A DNA stretch of 64,000 bases from contig NZ_LQPI01000072.1 in the NCBI RefSeq assembly GCF_002101775.1, positions 120,906-184,905 of the forward strand, in the 5' to 3' direction. Source of the DNA: Mycolicibacter nonchromogenicus. Its GTDB lineage: Bacteria; Actinomycetota; Actinomycetes; Mycobacteriales; Mycobacteriaceae. Both the position numbers and the translations under genes were made by a program. The notes beneath the pieces were generated by a model that saw nothing but the letters and a program-made list of their open reading frames with translations, had not been told where the DNA came from and searched no databases. Shown in pieces: positions 52,440 through 61,358 of the stretch; the first letter of the stretch is position 1; each line of letters begins with the position of its first letter.

Positions 52440-53897
52440 GTGACCGGGCGCGAGCCACGCGTCATCATCATCGGTGCGGGCGTCGCAGGTATCACCACCG
52501 CCTACATTCTGCGTGAGCAGGGCTTTTCCGATATCACCGTATTGGAGAAGGGCTCCGACGTCGGCGGCGTCTGGTACTGGAACCACTACCCGGGACTGCG
52601 GTGCGACGTGCCCTCGCAGATCTACCAATTCGGGTTCGCACCGAAGCCCGATTGGCAACACGCCTGGGCTACCGGCGCGGCGATTCAGCGCTACCACCGT
52701 GACGTCGTCGATCAGCTCGGGCTGGCGGAGCTGATCCGGCTCGACACCGAGGTGACCGGCGCGCAGTGGGATGAGCGACGGCACTGGATTGTCACCACCG
52801 CCGCAGGGGAAGAGCTTGTCGCCGACTTCTTGATCTGCGCGACCGGCGTGCTGCATCACCCGTTCATCCCCGAGATCCGCGGGCTGGCCGACTTCGCCGG
52901 CCCGGTGGTGCACACCGCGCGTTGGGATGACGAGCTCGAAACCGGCGACAAGCGAATCGCGGTGATCGGCACCGGCTCCACCGGTGTGCAGGTGGTCGCC
53001 GCCTTACAGCCCGATGCCGCATCGATCGACCACTATGTGCGTTCGGCGCAGTGGATCCTGTGGGCGCCCACGTCGCTTCGGCAGGTCCCCGGTGCTGCCG
53101 CGGTGCTGGCACGGTTGCCGAAACTGCACCGCACGCTCTACCGGCTGATGGCATTCGGCGGGTCGAGTGTGCTGACCGACGTGACCACCCGTCCCACCTG
53201 GCGGCGCCGGGCAGTGCAGGCCTACGCCCGGGCGTGCCTGCGGATCCAGGTGCGCGACAAGACGCTTCGGGCCAAGCTCCAGCCGGATTACCAGCCGCTG
53301 TGCAAACGTCAGGTGGTGTCGGGAAGCTATTACCGGGCCATCGGCGCCGACAACGCCGACGTGGTCACCGACGGCATCGCCGAAGTCACCCCGAACGGCA
53401 TTCGCACCATTGACGGCACCCATCGCGACACCGACATCATCGTGCTGGCGACCGGCTTTCACGCCCACAACTACATGCGGCCCATGCGGTTGCGGGGCCG
53501 TGACGGAATCAGCATCGACGACGCGTGGGCGAAGGGCCCGCGCGCGTACCGGATGACCGCGATACCGGGTTTCCCGAACCTGTTCACCGTGTTGGGTCCC
53601 AATTCGCCCACCGCGTCGATCTCACTGCAGTACACCTCGGAGCTCACCGCACGCTATATCGCGCAGTGGCTGGCGAAGTACCGCGCCGGCGAGCTGACCA
53701 CCGTCGAGGTCACCGAAGAGGCCACGAGCCGGTTCAACGACGACGTCGTGACGGCGATGGGCCCGACGGTGTGGAACACCGGCTGCAATTCCTGGTACCT
53801 GACCGAGAGCGGCACTGTCGATCTGTGGCCATTCGACCGCGCCACGATGAAGGCGATGCTGGGCAGTCCCGACCCGGCGGCCTTCCACCTCAGCTGA
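52440..53897 (+). CDS. Baeyer-Villiger-type flavin monooxygenase (second copy)
   Basis: A 485-residue FAD/NADPH monooxygenase. GxGxxG at residues 12-17 (GAGVAG), VGGVWYWNHYPGLRCD (FAD/NADPH contact region), the BVMO fingerprint F-A-G-x3-H-x3-W-D and a second nucleotide motif VIGTGSTGVQ. It belongs to the same family as the 709-2178 gene but is clearly divergent in sequence, so they are not a recent duplication. It is monocistronic as far as can be seen. Substrate unknown. Confidence 0.87.
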   Translation: MTGREPRVIIIGAGVAGITTAYILREQGFSDITVLEKGSDVGGVWYWNHYPGLRCDVPSQIYQFGFAPKPDWQHAWATGAAIQRYHRDVVDQLGLAELIRLDTEVTGAQWDERRHWIVTTAAGEELVADFLICATGVLHHPFIPEIRGLADFAGPVVHTARWDDELETGDKRIAVIGTGSTGVQVVAALQPDAASIDHYVRSAQWILWAPTSLRQVPGAAAVLARLPKLHRTLYRLMAFGGSSVLTDVTTRPTWRRRAVQAYARACLRIQVRDKTLRAKLQPDYQPLCKRQVVSGSYYRAIGADNADVVTDGIAEVTPNGIRTIDGTHRDTDIIVLATGFHAHNYMRPMRLRGRDGISIDDAWAKGPRAYRMTAIPGFPNLFTVLGPNSPTASISLQYTSELTARYIAQWLAKYRAGELTTVEVTEEATSRFNDDVVTAMGPTVWNTGCNSWYLTESGTVDLWPFDRATMKAMLGSPDPAAFHLS

Positions 53898-53916
53898 CCC
53901 AGCCACCTCAGCTGAC
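53885..53916. repeat. 14-bp direct repeat at the monooxygenase stop
   Basis: CCACCTCAGCTGAC occurs at 53885-53898, including the stop codon, and again at 53903-53916. It looks like a small slippage duplication; no function is apparent. Confidence 0.6.
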
Positions 53917-53924
53917 GCGGCCCC

Positions 53925-54791
53925 TCACTCCTCGCCGCGTGCCACCGGCCGCGACGGATCGGCACTCCACTGCGACCATGATCCCGGGAACATGGCCGCG
54001 GAGCGGCCGACCGCGGCCAGTGCTGCGACGATCACCGTGGCGCTGATTCCCGAACCGCAATAGGCGCCCACGGGATCGTCGGCGCCGATACCGCGCTCGA
54101 GCAGCAGTCCGGTGATCGCATCGTCGGGCAGAAATGTTCCATCGGCGGCCAGCAGGGCGGTGAACGGCAGATTCTTCGCGCCTGGGATGTGACCGGCGGC
54201 CGCATCGATCGGCTCCACCTCGGCACGGAACCGTTCGGGCGCGCGGGCGTCGAGCAGCGCCAGCGAGCCGGTGCGGGCGCCGTCGCCGGCCTCGTCGGCG
54301 GTCAGGGTGGGCTGCAGACCGTCGTAGAGATCCTCGGGCAGCAGGGTGGCGTTGCCCGGTTCGGGGCAGACGTCTCCGGTCTCCAACTCGCCGCCGGCCC
54401 GGGTCCACGCCGACAGTCCACCGTCGAGAATCCGGACGTGTGACAGCCCGGAGGTGGTCAGCAACCACCACAGCCGCGCAGACGCGGCCCGATTCCAGTC
54501 GTCATAGACCACCACCGGCCGGTTGCGCCGCACCCCCCACCGGCGCACCGCGGCTTCCAGGCTGCGGCCGGTCGGCAGGGGATGGCGGCCCAGACCGGAC
54601 GCGGCGTGGTCGGACAACTCGTCTTCGAGCGACACGTAGACCGCACCGGGAAGATGACCGTCGAGATATGCCTGGCGCCCGTCGGGTGCCTCCAGACTCC
54701 AGCGGACGTCGAGGAGGGTTACCGGATCGCCGGCACGCAGCAGCTCGGCGAGCTCAGCGGCGGTGATTAGGATCTTGCTGCGCGGATTCAC
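53925..54791 (-). CDS. Two-domain sulfurtransferase (rhodanese / mercaptopyruvate type)
   Basis: A 288-residue tandem rhodanese with GTG start. The first domain lacks the active-site Cys (VVVYDDWNRAASARLWW). The second has the catalytic loop C-G-S-G-I-S-A (Cys245) after VGAY. The CGSG(V/I)(S/T)A loop is more like 3-mercaptopyruvate sulfurtransferases than CRKGVT thiosulfate types. It transfers sulfane sulfur to thiol or cyanide acceptors. It is convergent with the monooxygenase. Confidence 0.88.
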   Translation of the reverse strand: MNPRSKILITAAELAELLRAGDPVTLLDVRWSLEAPDGRQAYLDGHLPGAVYVSLEDELSDHAASGLGRHPLPTGRSLEAAVRRWGVRRNRPVVVYDDWNRAASARLWWLLTTSGLSHVRILDGGLSAWTRAGGELETGDVCPEPGNATLLPEDLYDGLQPTLTADEAGDGARTGSLALLDARAPERFRAEVEPIDAAAGHIPGAKNLPFTALLAADGTFLPDDAITGLLLERGIGADDPVGAYCGSGISATVIVAALAAVGRSAAMFPGSWSQWSADPSRPVARGEE

Positions 54792-54804
54792 CGCACGGAT
54801 CAGC

Positions 54805-55143
54805 TCAGTAGTTGTTGCAGGTGTTGGCGACCTGGACGATGGTGCCGACGTACTGCTGGGCCTCCGGCGAGTTCTGGACGAAGCCGGCCAGCTGCTGGCG
54901 CTTGGTCGGCGGCGAGTTCAGGAACATCTGCAGCATGCCCGGCCCGTTGGGGCTGGCGTCGAACTCGGCGGCGGCGGCGGGGTTCTCCGCGACCAGCGCC
55001 GCATGCACCTGCGAGTAGCTGCAGGTGGTGTTGATGATCGGGCCGAGGTCAGGGCTCGCGGATGCGAACCCGGCTCCGGCGGAGAGCGACAGAGCCAGAC
55101 TGCCGGCTGCGACAGCCAACCTGGTCAACGACAGAGAGGCCAT
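54805..55143 (-). CDS. Haemophore-like secreted haem-binding protein
   Basis: A 112-residue exported protein; ATG at 55143 with GAAAGG upstream (an in-frame GTG six codons earlier was not used). Signal peptide to about residue 30 (AGAGFASAS|PDLG). The mature part has the mycobacterial haemophore (MHB, Rv0203-like) pattern: T-T-C-S-Y-S-Q-V-H-A-A-L near the start and a second Cys near the end (Cys41, Cys109; probably one disulfide), with helical A-A-A-E-F and RQQLAGFV. Such proteins bind haem outside the cell for iron uptake. No IdeR box is seen upstream. Confidence 0.8.
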   Translation of the reverse strand: MASLSLTRLAVAAGSLALSLSAGAGFASASPDLGPIINTTCSYSQVHAALVAENPAAAAEFDASPNGPGMLQMFLNSPPTKRQQLAGFVQNSPEAQQYVGTIVQVANTCNNY

Positions 55144-55265
55144 ATTGCGGACGCCTTTCACCAGTGCACCTTTACGGGGTTATGAAGACCTAAGTCAAGA
55201 CTGGCCAAGCTTAGCCGACCATCGCGCACCCCGCTGAAGTCGCAGCTAGCGGCGTTCTCGGATGC

Positions 55266-56714
55266 TTACGAGGCGTGACCGGGCTCGGTGCGCCACCACG
55301 GTGTGGGTTGGCGGGCCGCCCAGCCGTTGATGCCCTCCAACTCCGCGGCCAGCGAGATCAACAAGCCGTCGCTGTTGGCCGGCCCCATCAACTGAACTCC
55401 GATCGGCAGCCCCTCGGAGGTGAACCCGGCGGGCACGTTGATCGACGGCCAGCCCAGCAGGTTCCACGGCCAGGTGACCGGGCAGGCCGCGATCATGGTG
55501 CGGTCGGTCTCCCAGCTGCCCAGATCGTCGAACGTGTTCACCAGGGGCGGCGGCTGCGCGGTGGTGGGCGCCAGCACCACGTCGACGATGCGGAAGATCG
55601 AGCCCACCCGACGCTGGTCCTGGGCCTCGTGGGCGCGGGCCTTGCGCAGCACGGCCTGCGACAGCAGCCGGCCGGTGCGCATATTGGCCAAGGTCCGCGG
55701 GTCGAGGTTGACGCCATCACCCAGGGCGTTGGCGGCAGCCCACACGCCCGCGGTGGAGCGGGACAGAAAATGCCACGACAGCCGCAGCCCGTAGTCGGGG
55801 TTGCCCGGGACCACGATGTGGCCGAGCAGCCGCAACTGCTCGGCGGTGCGTTCCAGCGCGGCGTTGATCTCCGGATCCAGCCTGGCCGGGAAGCCGGTGT
55901 AGGGGAACTGGGTCGACAGCGCGATACGCAGTTGGCCCGGTGCGGTCCGCACGTAGTCGGAGGCCGTTATCGGCGGCGGTTTATGCAGGTCGCCGTCGGC
56001 ATTGCCGGAAACTGCGTCCAACACCAGCGCAGCGTCCGCCACGGTGCGGGCCAGCACCCCGTTGACGGTCAGCCCGTTGAACGCCTCCGGCAGCGGCCAG
56101 GTGGAGATGCGGCCGCGCTGCGGTTTGATGCCGACCAGATGCGTCCACGCGGCGGGGATCCGCACACTGCCGGCGCCGTCGGATCCGATGGCGGCGGCGA
56201 CCAGACCCGCGGCCACCGCGGCGGCGCTGCCCCCCGACGATCCGCCGGGGGTGTGCCGACGGGACCAGGGATTGCGGGTGTGGCCGAAGCCGGGACCACT
56301 GGTGAACGGCCACTGACCCAACTCGCAGGTGTTGGTCTTGCCGACGATCACCGCGCCGGCGGCCCGCAGGCGGCGCACCACCTCCGCGTCATGGCCGGCG
56401 GGCTCGACGTAGCCCGAGGTGCCGAACGAGGTGGCCACCCCGGCGACATCGGTGTCGTCTTTGACCGCGATCGGGATGCCCAGCAGCGGGGCCCGGTGGC
56501 CGGCGGCCCGACGCCGGTCGGCTTCGGCGGCGCTGACCAGCGCCGACTCGGTGAACACCACCCGGAAGGCGTTGAGGGTGGACTGGCTGGCGTCGATGGC
56601 GTGCAGTGCCCGACGCACCAGGTCGACAGAGGTCGCCTCGCCGCTGGCCAGCTGGTAGAGCTGCTCGGTGAGGGTGGGGAAGCGGGTGCCGGAAGCTGCG
56701 GGCGGGTGGGTCAT
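55266..56714 (-). CDS. amiA2: AmiA2-like amidase
   Basis: A 482-residue amidase-signature enzyme; ATG at 56714 (a longer frame overlaps recO). The Ser-cisSer-Lys triad is present: Lys85 in IAVKDD, Ser159 in GGSSGGS and Ser183 in DGAGSVRIP. It hydrolyses an unknown amide. Position beside recO and downstream of era matches Rv2363. Divergent from recO by 73 bp. Confidence 0.88.
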   Translation of the reverse strand: MTHPPAASGTRFPTLTEQLYQLASGEATSVDLVRRALHAIDASQSTLNAFRVVFTESALVSAAEADRRRAAGHRAPLLGIPIAVKDDTDVAGVATSFGTSGYVEPAGHDAEVVRRLRAAGAVIVGKTNTCELGQWPFTSGPGFGHTRNPWSRRHTPGGSSGGSAAAVAAGLVAAAIGSDGAGSVRIPAAWTHLVGIKPQRGRISTWPLPEAFNGLTVNGVLARTVADAALVLDAVSGNADGDLHKPPPITASDYVRTAPGQLRIALSTQFPYTGFPARLDPEINAALERTAEQLRLLGHIVVPGNPDYGLRLSWHFLSRSTAGVWAAANALGDGVNLDPRTLANMRTGRLLSQAVLRKARAHEAQDQRRVGSIFRIVDVVLAPTTAQPPPLVNTFDDLGSWETDRTMIAACPVTWPWNLLGWPSINVPAGFTSEGLPIGVQLMGPANSDGLLISLAAELEGINGWAARQPTPWWRTEPGHAS

Positions 56715-56787
56715 CGGTGATGAGAGTATCGGCGTGCCGCACCGGTGGTGTCCTGGAAACGCCCCCTCGCGATGCGAAACTGGTCGG

Positions 56788-57591
56788 ATGCGGCTGTACC
56801 GGGACCGGGCGGTGGTGCTGCGCCAGCACAAGCTCGGCGAAGCCGACCGGATCGTCACTTTGCTCACCCGCGACCACGGATTGGTCCGCGCGGTGGCCAA
56901 AGGGGTGCGTCGTACCCGGAGCAAGTTCGGTGCCCGGCTGGAGCCGTTCGCCCACATCGACGTTCAGCTGCACCCCGGCCGCAATCTCGACATCGTCACT
57001 CAGGTGGTGTCTGTGGATGCGTTCGCCTCCGACATCGTCAGCGACTATGGCCGCTACACCTGCGCCTGCGTGATTTTGGAGACCGCGGAACGCCTGGCGG
57101 GTGCCGAGCGGGCTCCGGCGACGGCGTTGCACCGCCTCACCGTCGGTGCGCTGCGCGCGGTGGCCGACGGTCGGCGCCCCCGTGAGCTGGTGCTGGACGC
57201 CTATCTGTTGCGTGCCATGTCGGTGGCCGGGTGGGCGCCGGCGCTGACCGAGTGCGCCCGTTGCGCCACCCCCGGTCCGCATCGGGCATTTCATGTCGCG
57301 GCCGGTGGAAGCGTCTGCGGGCACTGCCGCCCGGCTGGGTCGACCACCCCGCCGATGGGTGTGCTGGATCTGATGGCGGCATTGCATGACGGCGACTGGG
57401 AGGCCGCCGAGCTTTCCACGCCGGCGCATCGCAGTCATGCCAGCGGATTGGTGGCCGCGCATCTGCAGTGGCACCTGGAGCGACGGTTGCGGACATTGCC
57501 GTTGGTGGAGCGGGTTCAGCAGCGGCCGGCCGGGCACGATGCCGAGGCTGAGTCTGAGATTCAACGCCGGGCCGCCGGCGGCGACGGCTGA
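56788..57591 (+). CDS. recO: RecO, DNA repair protein
   Basis: A 267-residue RecO: N-terminal OB-fold start MRLYRDRAVVLRQHKLGEADRIVTLLT, helical C-terminal domain with a zinc-type C-A-R-C ... C-G-H-C cluster. The ATG at 56788 matches the conserved start; an upstream extension is antisense to amiA2. RecO helps load RecA on SSB-coated single-stranded DNA. Confidence 0.95.
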   Translation: MRLYRDRAVVLRQHKLGEADRIVTLLTRDHGLVRAVAKGVRRTRSKFGARLEPFAHIDVQLHPGRNLDIVTQVVSVDAFASDIVSDYGRYTCACVILETAERLAGAERAPATALHRLTVGALRAVADGRRPRELVLDAYLLRAMSVAGWAPALTECARCATPGPHRAFHVAAGGSVCGHCRPAGSTTPPMGVLDLMAALHDGDWEAAELSTPAHRSHASGLVAAHLQWHLERRLRTLPLVERVQQRPAGHDAEAESEIQRRAAGGDG

Positions 57592-57700
57592 TCCGCCGGG
57601 GCCGACCTGAGAATTCCGTCCGTTTCGGTGGACTGATCGGGCGTCGGCTGTAGGCTGATGCGACTTCAAGATCCCTAGGTTCATCAGGAAGGCAGGCCGA

Positions 57701-58234
57701 ATGTTTCACGACACAGGGTGGGGGCGCTGGGCGCAGAGGACGACACCGGGTTTTGGAGCCGGTATCGGTGCGGCGGCCGGAGCGCTCCTCGTCGTGGGAA
57801 TGGTCCCGGCCGTGGCTTCCTGCGCGCGGGCAGAGGAACCCGCCCCGGCTACCGGAATCACGGCACCGCTCCCGGTGAACGGCCCCGGCGCTGACGGTGC
57901 CGATGGCGCCGACGGTGCGCCCGGCGCTGATGGTGCCCCCGGTGCGGACGGTGCTCCCGGCGCCGGTGGCCTGGGCGGCCAGGGCGGTAAGGGTGGCCAA
58001 GGCGGTAAGGGTGGCCAAGGCGGTAAGGGCGGCGCAGGCGGTGCAGGTGGCGCCGGCGGCCGGGGCGGCGACGGCGGCCACGGTGGCAACGGTGGTGCCG
58101 GCGGTGCCGGTGGCGCGTCAGGCCCCGGTGGCCAGCCCGGCGAGGGTGGTGCCGGCGGTCTGGGCGGAGAGCCCGGACCGGGCGGAACCCCCGGCCAGCC
58201 CGGTGAGCCAGGCCAGCCAGGACGCGCCGGCTGA
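57701..58234 (+). CDS. Exported glycine-rich, collagen/PGRS-like repeat protein
   Basis: A 177-residue protein. Residues about 18-45 form a signal/membrane segment ending near V-A-S-C-A-R-A, followed by a short P/A linker, then about 115 residues almost entirely of Gly-x-y and G-G-x repeats: G-A-D/G-A-P triplets first (collagen-like), then G-G-Q-G-G-K, and G-x-P-G-Q-P-G-E at the C-terminus. It resembles PGRS regions but there is no PE domain. ATG preceded by AGGAAGG. It may be a cell-surface or wall protein; function unknown. It is inserted between recO and uppS, which are adjacent in M. tuberculosis. Confidence 0.75.
   Translation: MFHDTGWGRWAQRTTPGFGAGIGAAAGALLVVGMVPAVASCARAEEPAPATGITAPLPVNGPGADGADGADGAPGADGAPGADGAPGAGGLGGQGGKGGQGGKGGQGGKGGAGGAGGAGGRGGDGGHGGNGGAGGAGGASGPGGQPGEGGAGGLGGEPGPGGTPGQPGEPGQPGRAG
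57983..58036 (+). repeat. 18-bp tandem repeat inside the glycine-rich gene
   Basis: GGCGGTAAGGGTGGCCAA is repeated exactly at 57983-58000 and 58001-58018 with a degenerate third copy to 58036, encoding G-G-K-G-G-Q units. Copy number could vary between strains by slippage without a frameshift. Confidence 0.85.
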
Positions 58235-58372
58235 GTCAGCCGCAACCGACGTAATTCCGGTGCGTAGGGCGGCTCCACACGGAGTCGCCTCCCGGCGCGC
58301 CAGCACAAAAGGACCCCGCTAAAGTCTGATCCGATCCGGCGGGGGGCAATTCGACAAGGAGCCAGGAAAGAA

Positions 58373-59593
58373 GTGACCGAGAATCCACGTGCAGACGTCG
58401 TCTCCCGGCAGTACGAGCGGTGGACCTACCCGCCGCCCATCCACGACCTGCAGGCATGGACGACCACGAACTGGGAATGGTACGACCCGAGCCACGCGCA
58501 CCGGGTCCTGTGGCCGGATCGTGAATACCGTCCCGACCTCGACATCCTGATCGCGGGTTGCGGTACCAACCAGGCGGCGGTATTCGCCTACAACAACCCG
58601 CAGGCCAGCGTCGTGGCGGTCGACATCAGCTCGTCGTCGTTGGCGCACCAGCAGTACCTCAAGGACAAGCACGGTCTGTGGAACCTGGAGCTGCACCAGC
58701 TGCCCATCGAGGAGCTCTCCTCGCTCGGCCGGGACTTCGACCTTGCGGTCTCGACGGGCGTGCTGCACCACATGGCCGACCCCGACGTGGGCATGAAGGC
58801 GATCGCCGACCAGCTGCGGCCCGACGGTGTCGCCGCCATCATGCTCTACGCCCGCTACGGCCGGATCGGCATCGAAATCCTGGAGTCGGTCTTCCGCGAC
58901 CTCGGGTTGGAGCAGAACGACGAGTCGATTCAGACCGTCCGCCAGGCCATCCGCGTGCTGTCGCCGGACCACCCGGTCCAGCCGTACATCAAGATCGCCG
59001 GCGACCTGTTCGCGGATTCGGGCCTGGTTGACACGTTCTTGCACGGTCGGGCGAAGAGCTACGACGTCGACGGCTGCCTCGATCTGGTCAAGGCGGCCGG
59101 CCTGGACTTCCAGGACTGGCTGCTCAAGGCGCCGTACTACGCGCACGACATTGTGGTGCCGTCGGCCGGCTTCTACGACAAGATCAATGCCCTGCCGGAG
59201 GAGAAGATCTGGTCGGTGATGGAGCGCATCCACACCCTCAACGCGCGGCACTTCTTCATCGCCACTCGGCCCGACCGACCCAAGAGCAGCTACAAGATCG
59301 ACTTCTCCACCCCGGAGAGCCTCGACTACGTGCCGCTGTTCCGCTGGAAGTGTGGCCTGAACAACGACGAGATCTTCCGTTCGGGCTGGCGTATGCCGTT
59401 GAACCCGGCGCAGCTGCCGTTCGTTCAGAGCATCGACGGTCGTCGCACCATTCGTCAGATCGCCGCAGATCTTGCGCAGGCCGCCGGCCCGTCACGTGGC
59501 AGCGCAGCGGACCTGGAGAAGTTCGGGCGCAAGCTGTTCCAGTCGCTGTGGCGTCTGGACTTCGTCGCGTTCGATCTGAGTGCCCGTTCCTGA
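58373..59593 (+). CDS. Class I SAM-dependent methyltransferase with C-terminal extension
   Basis: A 406-residue protein with GTG start after AAGGAGCCAGGAAAG. Methyltransferase core in the first 200 residues: ILIAGCGTNQAAVFA (motif I), VVAVDIS (acidic loop), DLAVSTGVLHHM and LRPDGVAAIMLYA. The C-terminal 200 residues are conserved-looking but unassigned, with possible winged-helix content (TIRQIAADLAQAAG). This architecture occurs in many actinobacterial and cyanobacterial proteins; substrate unknown. It sits between the glycine-rich protein and uppS. Confidence 0.82.
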   Translation: MTENPRADVVSRQYERWTYPPPIHDLQAWTTTNWEWYDPSHAHRVLWPDREYRPDLDILIAGCGTNQAAVFAYNNPQASVVAVDISSSSLAHQQYLKDKHGLWNLELHQLPIEELSSLGRDFDLAVSTGVLHHMADPDVGMKAIADQLRPDGVAAIMLYARYGRIGIEILESVFRDLGLEQNDESIQTVRQAIRVLSPDHPVQPYIKIAGDLFADSGLVDTFLHGRAKSYDVDGCLDLVKAAGLDFQDWLLKAPYYAHDIVVPSAGFYDKINALPEEKIWSVMERIHTLNARHFFIATRPDRPKSSYKIDFSTPESLDYVPLFRWKCGLNNDEIFRSGWRMPLNPAQLPFVQSIDGRRTIRQIAADLAQAAGPSRGSAADLEKFGRKLFQSLWRLDFVAFDLSARS

Positions 59594-59675
59594 TCGTCGG
59601 TATGGCTGGTAGGCCGCCGCGGCGACCACATGGTCGCCGCGGGCGGCGCCGGCCCGATCGGGCAGGATAGCGCGC

Positions 59676-60563
59676 ATGGTGTTGAACCGGGCCAATCGGA
59701 AGGCCGTCTTCCCACAACTGCCCGCGGCGCCCGACGACTATCCGGTGTTCCCGGACAAGTCCACCTGGCCGGTGATCTTCCCGCAGTTGCCGTCCCCGCC
59801 GGGCGGAGGGCCGTGCCGGCCGCCGCAACACACCTCCAAGGCAGTCGCCCCGCAGATCCCAGCCGAGGCGCTGCCGAACCACGTCGCGGTGGTCATGGAC
59901 GGCAACGGCCGTTGGGCGACCCAGCGCGGGTTGGGCCGCACCGAGGGACACAAGATGGGCGAGGCGGTGCTCATCGACATCACCTGCGGCGCCATCGAGC
60001 TCGGCATCAAATGGCTGACCGTGTACGCGTTCTCCACCGAGAACTGGAAGCGCTCGGCAGAAGAAGTCCGCTTTCTGATGGGCTTCAACCGTGAGGTGGT
60101 GCGCCGGCGCCGGGAGAACCTCAACGCGATGGGCGTGCGGATGCGTTGGGTGGGTTCGCGGCCGAAGATGTGGCGCAGCGTGATCAAAGAATTCGAGATC
60201 GCCGAAGCCATGACGGTCGACAACGACGTCATCACCATCAATTACTGCGTCAACTACGGTGGGCGCACTGAAATCGCCGAGGCCGCCAGGGCTATCGCCG
60301 AAGAGGCGGTGGCGGGCAAACTGAACCCGAGCCGGATCAACGAGGCCACCATCGCGCGGCATCTGCACCGGCCCGACATGCCCGATGTCGACCTGTTGAT
60401 CCGCACGTCGGGGGAGCAGCGATCGTCGAACTTCATGCTGTGGCAGGCGGCCTACGCCGAGTACATCTTCCAAGAGAAGCTGTGGCCGGACTACGACCGC
60501 CGCGATCTGTGGGAGGCCTGCGAGCAGTACGCCTCGCGGCAGCGCAGGTTCGGAACGGCGTGA
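59676..60563 (+). CDS. uppS: UppS, long-chain (decaprenyl) diphosphate synthase
   Basis: A 295-residue cis-prenyltransferase, close to the 296 residues of Rv2361c, including the mycobacterial N-terminal extension of about 65 residues. Motifs: VAVVMDGNGRWA (catalytic Asp), GRTEGHKMG, FSTENWKRS, and the C-terminal DLLIRTSGEQRSSNFMLWQAAYAE. It makes decaprenyl diphosphate, the lipid carrier for arabinogalactan and peptidoglycan. Stop overlaps the next gene. Confidence 0.95.
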   Translation: MVLNRANRKAVFPQLPAAPDDYPVFPDKSTWPVIFPQLPSPPGGGPCRPPQHTSKAVAPQIPAEALPNHVAVVMDGNGRWATQRGLGRTEGHKMGEAVLIDITCGAIELGIKWLTVYAFSTENWKRSAEEVRFLMGFNREVVRRRRENLNAMGVRMRWVGSRPKMWRSVIKEFEIAEAMTVDNDVITINYCVNYGGRTEIAEAARAIAEEAVAGKLNPSRINEATIARHLHRPDMPDVDLLIRTSGEQRSSNFMLWQAAYAEYIFQEKLWPDYDRRDLWEACEQYASRQRRFGTA

Positions 60564-60952
60564 TGACCGCCCTGCCGGACCGCCTCGCCGCGGTGCTCGC
60601 CGAGGTGCTGGCCGTTGATGCCGAGCCCGACGGTGCGCTGACCGTCCACCATGGCGGCACCTTGGCCTCGTTGCGGGTGGTGCCGATCGCCGCGGACCTT
60701 GAGCTGGTGTCGCTCACCCAGATCCTGGGATGGGATTTGCCGCTGACGAACCAGCTGCGCACCAGTGCCGCCGAACAGGCGGCCCGGAGTCAGCTCGGGA
60801 CCGTCACGCTGGTCGAGAAGGATGACGAGTCCGCAGATGTGATGCTGCGCTACAACTTTCCCGGATCAGGCTTGACCGACGACGCACTGCGCACGCTGGT
60901 CCTGCTGGTGCTGACCAAGGGCGTCGACATCCGGGATGTACTGCACGCCTGA
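60563..60952 (+). CDS. Small conserved mycobacterial protein (Rv2360c position)
   Basis: A 129-residue acidic protein whose ATG overlaps the uppS stop (TGATG). No domain is recognised; the sequence is alpha/beta and soluble (SLTQILGWDLPLTNQLR, DVMLRYNFPGSGLTDDAL), somewhat like actinobacterial YbjN-type fold proteins. It is conserved in position between uppS and zur, so it may be translationally coupled to uppS. It converges on zur with a 13-bp gap. Confidence 0.75.
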   Translation: MTALPDRLAAVLAEVLAVDAEPDGALTVHHGGTLASLRVVPIAADLELVSLTQILGWDLPLTNQLRTSAAEQAARSQLGTVTLVEKDDESADVMLRYNFPGSGLTDDALRTLVLLVLTKGVDIRDVLHA

Positions 60953-60965
60953 GGCATGCGGAGGT

Positions 60966-61358
60966 TCATTTTCGGCAGTCGGCGCAGGTTCCGAAGATCT
61001 CGATGGTGTGGCCGACGTCGGAGAAGTCGTGCTCGGCGGCGATGCGGGCCGCCCACTCCTCGACTTCACGGTCGCCCACCTCGACGGTGGCCCCGCAGGC
61101 ACGACACACCAGGTGGTGGTGATGATGCTCCGAGCAGCGCCGGTACACCGCTTCGCCGGTGTCGGACCGCAGGGTGTCGACCTGCCCGGCCGTAGCCATC
61201 GCCTGCAACGTGCGATAGACGGTGGTCAGCCCGATGTTCTCACCGCGTTCCCGCAGGACGTCGTGCAGCTCCTGGGCCGACCGGAAGTCGTCGACGGTCT
61301 CCAGCAATGCCGAGATCGCCGCCCGCTGTCGCGTGGAGCGCACGCCGGGGGCGGTCAA
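60966..61358 (-). CDS. zur: Zur (FurB), zinc-responsive repressor
   Basis: A 130-residue Fur-family protein. The TTG start overlaps the smtB stop (TTGA) and gives the N-terminus expected from M. tuberculosis FurB (G-V-R-S-T-R-Q). Winged HTH (ENIGLTTVYRTLQ), a His-rich H-H-H-H-H-L-V-C-R-A-C metal region and terminal C-A-D-C structural zinc ligands. It represses zinc uptake genes when zinc-loaded. Operon with smtB, as in M. tuberculosis. Confidence 0.95.
   Translation of the reverse strand: MTAPGVRSTRQRAAISALLETVDDFRSAQELHDVLRERGENIGLTTVYRTLQAMATAGQVDTLRSDTGEAVYRRCSEHHHHHLVCRACGATVEVGDREVEEWAARIAAEHDFSDVGHTIEIFGTCADCRK

Noticed and set aside
709..53897. Recent duplication of the two Baeyer-Villiger-type monooxygenases
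   Set aside because: They share family motifs but differ throughout, and their neighbours are unrelated, so they look like independent family members.
57983..58036. CRISPR-like or intergenic tandem repeat array
   Set aside because: The repeats are 18 bp, directly adjacent without spacers and in frame inside a coding sequence.
57701..58234. PE-PGRS family protein
   Set aside because: The glycine-rich repeats resemble PGRS, but the N-terminal PE domain is absent and a signal-like segment is there instead.
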